Shown here piece by piece: positions 9,184 through 12,705 of a DNA stretch of 12,705 bases. The notes below the pieces were generated by a model that saw only the letters and a program-made list of their open reading frames with translations, did not search any database and was not told the origin of the DNA. The DNA lies in contig JALWYT010000281.1 in NCBI GenBank assembly GCA_026992705.1, positions 1 through 12,705 of the forward strand. The letters are read 5' to 3'. This stretch comes from Thiotrichaceae bacterium (GTDB taxonomy: Bacteria; Pseudomonadota; Gammaproteobacteria; Thiotrichales; Thiotrichaceae). Position 1 is the first letter of the stretch; each line of letters opens with the position of its first letter. Both the position numbers and the translations under genes were made by a program.

Positions 9184-9714
9184 TCAGGCATTTGCCTCTT
9201 TCTGGTCACGAATAGCAGCTACAGTTCGTACAAGCTTACCAGGAACCTCATTGATTGTACGTGCAAGTTTATCAAGCGGAGCTCGCAGAGTACCTGCAAG
9301 CATTGCAAGAGCTTGGTCACGTGTAGGCATTTTTGCTAGACGATCTAAGTCAGAAACATCTAACAGTTCACCACCAATAGATACCACTTTTGGCACCAGC
9401 TTATTATGCTCTTTCGCAAAATTTTTAACTAAGCGAGCGGCTGAACCTGGATCTTCTTGCGAAAACGCCATAATTAATGGTCCAATTAAACTATCTTGTA
9501 TACACTCAAAATCTGTACCCTTGATAGCAAGCTTAGTTAAATTATTTTTTACTACCCGTAAATAAACACCTTCATCACGTGCTTTTACACGCAATTCAGT
9601 CATTTCACCTACGGTTAAACCGCTGTACTCTGCAGCAACAACGGAGTGAGCTTCTGCAGCTACCGCAGCAACCTCAGAGACAACTTGTTTCTTGTCCGCT
9701 AAAGTTAAAGCCAC
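9184..9714 (-). CDS. rplJ: 50S ribosomal protein L10
   Basis: L10 is the stalk base: its N-terminal domain binds 23S rRNA with L11, and its C-terminal helix carries the L12 dimers. It is also the translational repressor of its own operon in E. coli. The 176 residues (165 in E. coli) include MALTLADKK at the N-terminus, VYLRVVKNN at 50-58 and the C-terminal KLVRTVAAIRDQKE at 160-173; the extra residues lie before that C-terminal segment. The start is GTG at 9714, chosen because it aligns with the family N-terminus MAL-L-DK and has AGAGG 8 bases upstream. An ATG 5 bases upstream (9719-9717) is in another frame and reaches a stop after four codons. The gene follows a long structured leader. Confidence 0.97.
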   Translation of the reverse strand: MALTLADKKQVVSEVAAVAAEAHSVVAAEYSGLTVGEMTELRVKARDEGVYLRVVKNNLTKLAIKGTDFECIQDSLIGPLIMAFSQEDPGSAARLVKNFAKEHNKLVPKVVSIGGELLDVSDLDRLAKMPTRDQALAMLAGTLRAPLDKLARTINEVPGKLVRTVAAIRDQKEANA

Positions 9715-9720
9715 GACATC

Positions 9721-9959
9721 TACCTCTTTCTGTTTCGGTGTGAAACACCGTTAATTAAACACTCAATAAAAACTCATATTGAATGCTCGCTCTAACGACG
9801 CTTCCCGAACCATAGCCTGATTCAGGTCACGCCATCTACATGGGATTGGAAGTTTTAAGTCAAGAACTAAAAATATCGACTCCCATGGTCTTCGACGACA
9901 TGCATTCCTGCACATCTAAGATATCGATTTCTCAGTGACTTCTCACTTTTAAAAAATCG
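9721..9959 (-). promoter_or_regulatory. L10-type leader RNA of the rplJL operon
   Basis: The 297-base gap between rplA and rplJ contains several transcript stems. At the 5' end CGATTT (9959-9954) pairs with AAATCG (9930-9925), enclosing AGTGA/TCACT (9947-9943 with 9938-9934) with an asymmetric internal loop. TGCA pairs with TGCA across GGAA (9912-9901). CATGGGA (9887-9881) pairs perfectly with TCCCATG (9845-9839), enclosing a further AT-rich hairpin. CCTG/CAGG form another small hairpin near 9825. In E. coli the L10-L12 complex binds the leader in this same position and represses translation of rplJ and rplL. I infer the same role from position and structure; I could not align it to the family model. 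Confidence 0.6.
9736..9750 (-). repeat. Small hairpin before the rplJ ribosome binding site
   Basis: CGGTGT (9750-9745 on the transcript) pairs perfectly with ACACCG (9741-9736) across a TTC loop. It ends about 10 bases before the AGAGG of rplJ and has no T-run after it. It may help set access to the rplJ start, as the last element of the leader. Confidence 0.5.
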
Positions 9960-9966
9960 GTATCAC

Positions 9967-9995
9967 TATATATTTTACAAGTCTCAAAGCTACAA
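9967..9995 (-). promoter_or_regulatory. Candidate rplJL promoter
   Basis: TTGTAG (9995-9990) and TATATA (9972-9967) are separated by 17 bases; an alternative -10, TATAGT, lies two bases further on. Transcription would start near 9958-9960, exactly at the first leader hairpin. E. coli has a promoter between rplA and rplJ. The -35 match is poor (three of six), so this is tentative. Confidence 0.4.
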
Positions 9996-10011
9996 GTAAT
10001 TAAGTAATTGA

Positions 10012-10707
10012 TTAATAGTTTAATGTTGATGTGTCAATTGTTACACCACCACCCATTGTTGTAGAAACAGATACTTTCTTTACATAAGTACCTTTTGCCG
10101 AACTAGGTTTTAGCTTGTTTAACTCTTGCATCAACGCATTTAGATTTTCTTCTAATGCAGCACTGTCAAACTCAACATTACCAATTGCACTGTGAATAAT
10201 GCCTGCTTTATCTGTTCTAAACTGCACTTGTCCTGATTTGGCATTTTTTACTGCCTCACCAACATTAGGAGTCACAGTACCGACTTTTGGGTTCGGCATT
10301 AAACCACGAGGACCAAGAATTTGACCTAGCTGACCAACTACACGCATGGCATCTGGGCTTGCAACAACCACGTCAAAATCAAGCATACCTTTTTTAACTT
10401 CATCAGCTAAATCATCCATACCTACAAAATCTGCACCTGCTTCTTTTGCTGCTTCTGCATTTGCACCTTGTGTAAATACCGCAACACGCACGGATTTACC
10501 TGTACCATTTGGTAAAACTGACGAACCACGCACTATTTGATCCGATTTACGAGGATCAACACCTAGATTGACGCTAACATCAATGCTTTCAGTGAATTTT
10601 GCAGGTGGAAAGCGTTTTAATAAATCAAATGCCTCAGAAACTGCATACTGCTTATCTGGGTCGATCATTTCACGAATTGCCTTTTGACGCTTACTTAACT
10701 TAGCCAT
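10012..10707 (-). CDS. rplA: 50S ribosomal protein L1
   Basis: L1 forms the mobile L1 stalk that binds 23S rRNA and handles E-site tRNA; in E. coli it also represses translation of rplK-rplA by binding their message. The 231 residues compare with 234 in E. coli. Domain I is split (about 1-67 and 160-231) around domain II, which holds the signature GQLGQILGPRGLMPNPKVG at 125-143. The C-terminal TTMGGGVTID (216-225) closes the RNA-binding domain. The ATG at 10707 is preceded by GGAGG about 10 bases upstream, inside the end of rplK; the rplK stop codon ends just one base before this start, which indicates translational coupling. Confidence 0.98.
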   Translation of the reverse strand: MAKLSKRQKAIREMIDPDKQYAVSEAFDLLKRFPPAKFTESIDVSVNLGVDPRKSDQIVRGSSVLPNGTGKSVRVAVFTQGANAEAAKEAGADFVGMDDLADEVKKGMLDFDVVVASPDAMRVVGQLGQILGPRGLMPNPKVGTVTPNVGEAVKNAKSGQVQFRTDKAGIIHSAIGNVEFDSAALEENLNALMQELNKLKPSSAKGTYVKKVSVSTTMGGGVTIDTSTLNY

Positions 10708-10708
10708 C

Positions 10709-11140
10709 TTATAGACCCTCCACTTCTAGACCCATACTACGAGCACTGCCCGCAATAGTACGCACGGCTGCATCCATATCTGCTGCTGTTAAATCAGGCT
10801 CTTTTGTTTTTGCAATTTCTTCTAATTGCTCACGAGTGACTGTCCCTACCTTTTTCATATTTGGCTCGCCACTACCTTTTTGAATGCCTGCTGCTTTTTT
10901 CAATAGGATTGATGCAGGTGGAGTTTTTGTTTCAAATGTAAAGCTGCGATCATTGTAAACCGTAATAACAACAGGAATTGGCATTCCTTGCTCAACATCT
11001 TGAGTCTTTGCATTAAACGCTTTACAAAACTCCATGATATTAACACCATGTTGACCTAAGGCAGGACCAACGGGTGGACTAGGATTTGCACTTCCCGCAG
11101 GGACTTGCAATTTAATATATGATTCGACTTTCTTAGCCAT
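10709..11140 (-). CDS. rplK: 50S ribosomal protein L11
   Basis: L11 binds the GTPase-associated region of 23S rRNA together with L10 and is needed for RelA activation in E. coli. The 143-residue frame has the N-terminal domain with the proline pair P22-P23 in PSPPVGPALGQHG (thiostrepton-contact region) and the C-terminal rRNA-binding domain from about 75, ending ARSMGLEVEG. The lysines equivalent to those methylated by PrmA in E. coli are kept (K4 and K40, counting the initiator Met). The ATG at 11140 has AGAGGTG a few bases upstream. It is the first gene after the likely L1-binding leader and is nearly contiguous with rplA. Confidence 0.98.
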   Translation of the reverse strand: MAKKVESYIKLQVPAGSANPSPPVGPALGQHGVNIMEFCKAFNAKTQDVEQGMPIPVVITVYNDRSFTFETKTPPASILLKKAAGIQKGSGEPNMKKVGTVTREQLEEIAKTKEPDLTAADMDAAVRTIAGSARSMGLEVEGL

Positions 11141-11153
11141 AATTCACCTCTAT

Positions 11154-11179
11154 GGGTGCAAACGCTTTTCAGCTTCCCG
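11154..11179 (-). promoter_or_regulatory. Candidate L1 autoregulatory site in the rplK leader
   Basis: On the transcript CGGGAAGCTGAAAAGCG (from 11179) contains GGG (11178-11176), which can pair with CCC (11156-11154), enclosing a GCT-GAAA-AGC hairpin and an asymmetric loop. It lies about 14 bases before the rplK start. L1 binds a structure of this general form, two short helices around an asymmetric loop, in the E. coli L11 leader and in 23S rRNA. The assignment rests on position and this pairing only. Confidence 0.5.
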
Positions 11180-11243
11180 ATAGTTTAATTAAAAAAATTC
11201 ACCTTCAGTCCAATAGCTATAAAAATACCTACTGACAATTAGG

Positions 11244-11777
11244 CTATGTTTTCTCTACTTGATAAAACTCCAACTCAACAGGAGTTGAACGTCCAAAAAT
11301 CTGTACTGCCACCTGCACGGTATTTTTTTCGTAATCAACCCCTTCAACAACGCCATTGAAATCGTTGAATGGACCATCACAAACACGTACCACCTCACCC
11401 ACATCAAATAGTACTTTAGGACGTGGCTTATCTGCACCTTCTTCGATACGATTTAAGATAACATCAGCTTCTTTTTGAGAAATTGGAGCAGGACGATCAC
11501 CTGTACCACCGATAAAACCAAGCACACGCGGGGTATCCTTCACCATGTGCCAAGTATCATCATTCATTTCCATTTTGACTAAGACATAACCTGGAAAGAA
11601 TTTACGTTCACTCTTACGCTTTTTTCCTTCACGTACTTCAACAACTTCTTCAGTTGGTACTAATATCTGATCAAAAGAATCTTCTAGCCCATAACGCACA
11701 ATACGCTCCTCAAGGAAGCGTTTAACTTGGGCTTCATAACCCGAAAATGCTTGAACCACATACCAATGTTTGGTCAC
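11244..11777 (-). CDS. nusG: Transcription termination/antitermination factor NusG
   Basis: NusG binds the RNA polymerase clamp through its N-terminal domain and contacts Rho or ribosomal protein S10 through its C-terminal KOW domain. The 177 residues (181 in E. coli) show the NGN domain with WYVVQAFSGYE at 5-15, SERKFFPGYVLVKM at 56-69 and PRVLGFIGGTGDRPAPIS at 83-100. A linker precedes the KOW domain, with VRVCDGPFNDFNGVVEGVDY at 130-149. The start is GTG at 11777: there is no usable ATG nearby, GAGAGG lies 5 bases upstream, and the N-terminus MTKHWYVVQAF fits the family. The gene follows secE by 17 bases, as in E. coli, and precedes the L11 operon by 103 bases. Confidence 0.98.
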   Translation of the reverse strand: MTKHWYVVQAFSGYEAQVKRFLEERIVRYGLEDSFDQILVPTEEVVEVREGKKRKSERKFFPGYVLVKMEMNDDTWHMVKDTPRVLGFIGGTGDRPAPISQKEADVILNRIEEGADKPRPKVLFDVGEVVRVCDGPFNDFNGVVEGVDYEKNTVQVAVQIFGRSTPVELEFYQVEKT

Positions 11778-11794
11778 ACTAACCTCTCAAAAAG

Positions 11795-12163
11795 CTATCT
11801 CAGCAAAGAACCTATTCCCCAGCCTAATAACATATCAACGATCCAAAGAAATATAGCAATCATTATAACAATAACAAAAACTAACAATGTAGTTTGTATT
11901 GTTTCAACTCGTGTAGGCCATACCATCTTACGTACTTCAGCACGTGCGTTCTTCATAAACGCCAATAAATTCTTTCCTGAATTTGTTGATAAGGCAATAC
12001 CCGTAGCAAGCAGAAGAACAGTAACTAAGCCTAACACTCTATATAAAAAAGAAACATCGGAATATATATAAAACCCTACAATTGCAATAGCCACTAATGC
12101 AACTGCTAGAATACTCTTTATCAAATCCAGTGCTGACCCTTGCGACTCTGCTTTAGCTGACAT
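11795..12163 (-). CDS. secE: Protein translocase subunit SecE
   Basis: SecE is the essential small membrane subunit that clamps SecY in the export channel of the inner membrane. The 122 residues (127 in E. coli) include three hydrophobic segments, about 14-34, 40-60 and 92-116, the three-helix form typical of gammaproteobacteria. The conserved cytoplasmic amphipathic segment just before the last helix reads EVRKMVWPTRVETIQTT (76-92). The N-terminus MSAKAESQGS resembles E. coli MSANTEAQGS, which supports the ATG at 12163. GAGAGGG lies unusually close to that ATG, leaving only 2-3 bases. The gene lies 70 bases after the tRNA-Trp gene, with no clear promoter between, so it is probably co-transcribed with it. 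Confidence 0.97.
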   Translation of the reverse strand: MSAKAESQGSALDLIKSILAVALVAIAIVGFYIYSDVSFLYRVLGLVTVLLLATGIALSTNSGKNLLAFMKNARAEVRKMVWPTRVETIQTTLLVFVIVIMIAIFLWIVDMLLGWGIGSLLR

Positions 12164-12233
12164 TACCCTCTCACTTCTTATATTATCCTAACTGCTCTAG
12201 TAGCATAGATTGCACAAGCAAATATTATAAATA

Positions 12234-12309
12234 TGGCAGGCCAAGAGGGACTCGAACCCCCAACCTGCGGTTTTGGAAACCGCTGCTCTACCAATTGAGC
12301 CATTGGCCT
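12234..12309 (-). tRNA. trpT: tRNA-Trp (anticodon CCA)
   Basis: The 76 bases fold as a full cloverleaf. The acceptor arms are AGGCCAA and TTGGCCT, followed by the discriminator G and an encoded CCA (12236-12234). The D arm pairs GCTC with GAGC. The anticodon stem GCGGT/ACCGC encloses TTCCAAA with anticodon CCA at 12276-12274. The T arm GGGGG/CCCTC has one G-U pair around TTCGAGT. The anticodon reads UGG, tryptophan. Its place between tuf and secE is common in gammaproteobacteria and differs from E. coli, where the Trp tRNA gene lies beside an rRNA operon. Confidence 0.98.
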
Positions 12310-12316
12310 AAAATAG

Positions 12317-12345
12317 TAAAGGAGCGGCATAATACCCCTCCTTTA
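12317..12345. repeat. 8-bp inverted repeat overlapping the tRNA-Trp promoter
   Basis: TAAAGGAG (12317-12324) and CTCCTTTA (12338-12345) are perfect reverse complements. Two more pairs (12326-12327 with 12335-12336) form inside after one mismatch, leaving a 7-base loop that contains most of the probable -10 element. On the transcript coming from tuf the stem is followed by CTATTTT just before the tRNA, so it might act as a weak terminator of tuf read-through; on DNA it could be an operator. The sequence does not decide between these. Confidence 0.55.
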
Positions 12346-12356
12346 TCAAAAATCAA
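12329..12356 (-). promoter_or_regulatory. Probable promoter of the tRNA-Trp-secE-nusG unit
   Basis: TTGATT (12356-12351, four of six to consensus) and TATTAT (12334-12329, five of six) are 16 bases apart. The bases after the -10, GCCGCTCC (12328-12321), form a GC-rich discriminator in an AT-rich spacer, a hallmark of stringently controlled stable-RNA promoters. Initiation near 12321-12323 would give a 5' leader of only 12-14 bases before the mature tRNA. Confidence 0.6.
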
Positions 12357-12512
12357 AGAATTATTTTCTACTTTTTTATCTGAAGCTATAAACACAACAC
12401 CCAATATAGACCCAAAATATTGATTCATCAAGAGTCATTTAACAATACCTAGCCTTCTCTTGAGATTTTTAATTTCATATTAAATCAATAGCTTATTCAT
12501 ATCTTTATCATA

Positions 12513-12524
12513 AAGCTATAGCTT
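12513..12524. repeat. 12-base palindrome in the tuf 3' spacer
   Basis: AAGCTATAGCTT is a perfect palindrome. Its half AAGCTATA also starts the hairpin between rpoB and rpoC (4273) and recurs at 12383. It could be a protein-binding site or chance in AT-rich DNA; no function is assigned. Confidence 0.4.
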
Positions 12525-12541
12525 CAGTTCTCACTTAAGTC

Positions 12542-12589
12542 TGAATCAGCAACTTCACTGCAACACAGTAAAATAAAATTACTGATTCA
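12542..12589 (-). repeat. Inverted repeat after the tuf stop codon
   Basis: TGAATCAG (12542-12549) and CTGATTCA (12582-12589) are exact reverse complements, 32 bases apart, starting about 8 bases after the tuf stop. A smaller ACTG/CAGT hairpin can form inside. No T-run follows in the transcribed direction, so it looks like a 3' end structure rather than a terminator. Confidence 0.4.
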
Positions 12590-12596
12590 TAATTTT

Positions 12597-12705
12597 TTAC
12601 TCAATGATACTAGAAACAACACCCGCACCTACTGTACGACCGCCTTCTCGAATCGCAAATCTTAAGCCTTCTTCCATTGCGATTGGGGCTATTAGCGTGA
12701 CTGTT
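12597..12705 (-). CDS. tuf: Elongation factor Tu, C-terminal end (partial)
   Basis: EF-Tu carries aminoacyl-tRNA to the ribosome as a GTP complex. Only the last 35 codons are in the window; the frame enters at the right edge and ends with TAA (12599-12597). The translation includes TVTLIAPIAMEEGLRFAIRE and then GGRTVGAGVVSSIIE, the conserved end of domain 3. The GGRTVGAGVV motif is diagnostic. The final SSIIE replaces the AKVL- type ending of E. coli. Position upstream of tRNA-Trp and secE identifies it as the tufB-type copy; whether a second tuf copy exists cannot be seen. Confidence 0.96.
   Translation of the reverse strand, partial: TVTLIAPIAMEEGLRFAIREGGRTVGAGVVSSIIE

Larger units (their letters stand above)
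12310..12596. other. Spacer between tuf and tRNA-Trp
   Basis: No coding frame with a ribosome binding site is visible in these 287 AT-rich bases. They hold four noteworthy items: the probable tRNA-Trp promoter with its inverted repeat at the tRNA end; TCAAGAG (12428-12434) with CTCTTGA (12457-12463); the 12-base palindrome AAGCTATAGCTT (12513-12524); and TGAATCAG (12542-12549) with CTGATTCA (12582-12589), close to the tuf stop. TGAAGCTATA (12381-12390) and TATAGCTTCA (12517-12526) form a further 10-bp inverted pair 126 bases apart. None of these has a clean T-run in the tuf direction, so the tuf terminator is not obvious. Confidence 0.6.

Noticed and set aside
8776..9339. A 187-codon open frame on the plus strand opposite rplL and the end of rplJ
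   Set aside because: It runs antisense through two clear ribosomal protein genes, with Ala/Ser-rich stretches that mirror the L12 hinge. Nothing supports its translation.
11228..11243. CCTA/TAGG hairpin just after nusG as a nusG terminator or rplK promoter element
   Set aside because: Four base pairs with an 8-base loop are too weak. A TTGTCA nearby has no good -10 at proper spacing, so I did not call a promoter.
11727..12071. A 114-codon plus-strand frame opposite secE and the start of nusG
   Set aside because: It is antisense to two well-supported genes and has no family resemblance or start signal.
12164..12233. Promoter for secE between tRNA-Trp and secE (TATAAT and GATAAT words present)
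   Set aside because: Neither word has a recognisable -35 at 16-18 bases. In AT-rich DNA such words are expected by chance, and co-transcription with the tRNA is simpler.
1..12705. A hidden accessory, defence or mobile system in the window
   Set aside because: Every long stretch is taken by housekeeping genes on one strand in the conserved order. The spacers are short and hold only regulatory-type structure.

Overview
This window is an AT-rich stretch of a gammaproteobacterial chromosome. It carries the classical tuf - tRNA-Trp - secE - nusG - rplK - rplA - rplJ - rplL - rpoB - rpoC cluster, with every gene on the minus strand; read in the direction of transcription it runs from 12705 down to 1. 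The gammaproteobacterial assignment rests on gene order, on the insertion inside the trigger loop of RpoC, and on close matches of RpoB, RpoC, NusG, SecE and the ribosomal proteins to remembered E. coli and Pseudomonas sequences. I cannot name the genus.

Layout in transcription order: the last 35 codons of an elongation factor Tu gene (12597-12705); a 287-base spacer with inverted repeats and, at its end, a probable stable-RNA promoter; tRNA-Trp(CCA) with encoded CCA end (12234-12309); secE and nusG (17 bases apart); a short leader with a likely L1-binding site; rplK and rplA (1 base apart); a 297-base leader with a probable promoter and L10-type regulatory RNA; rplJ and rplL (22 bases apart); a 238-base spacer holding a strong attenuator hairpin preceded by a weaker terminator-like hairpin; rpoB; a 106-base spacer with a perfect hairpin; rpoC; and 60 bases of downstream spacer.

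The genes work together in gene expression. EF-Tu brings aminoacyl-tRNA to the ribosome, L11/L1/L10/L12 form the L1 stalk and the factor-binding stalk, RpoB and RpoC are the two large subunits of RNA polymerase, NusG couples polymerase to Rho and to the ribosome, and SecE is part of the protein export channel. Most of the regulation visible is the expected kind: autogenous L1 and L10 control, and attenuation before rpoB so that polymerase subunits are made at lower levels than stalk proteins.

I see no mobile element, CRISPR array, defence system or other accessory system. The points that most deserve a second look are an insertion of roughly 33 residues in RpoB, the tandem terminator-like hairpins before rpoB, an inverted repeat superimposed on the probable tRNA-Trp promoter, and a nine-base motif (AGCTATAAA) that recurs only in the spacers. 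All are modest observations on an otherwise ordinary housekeeping locus.
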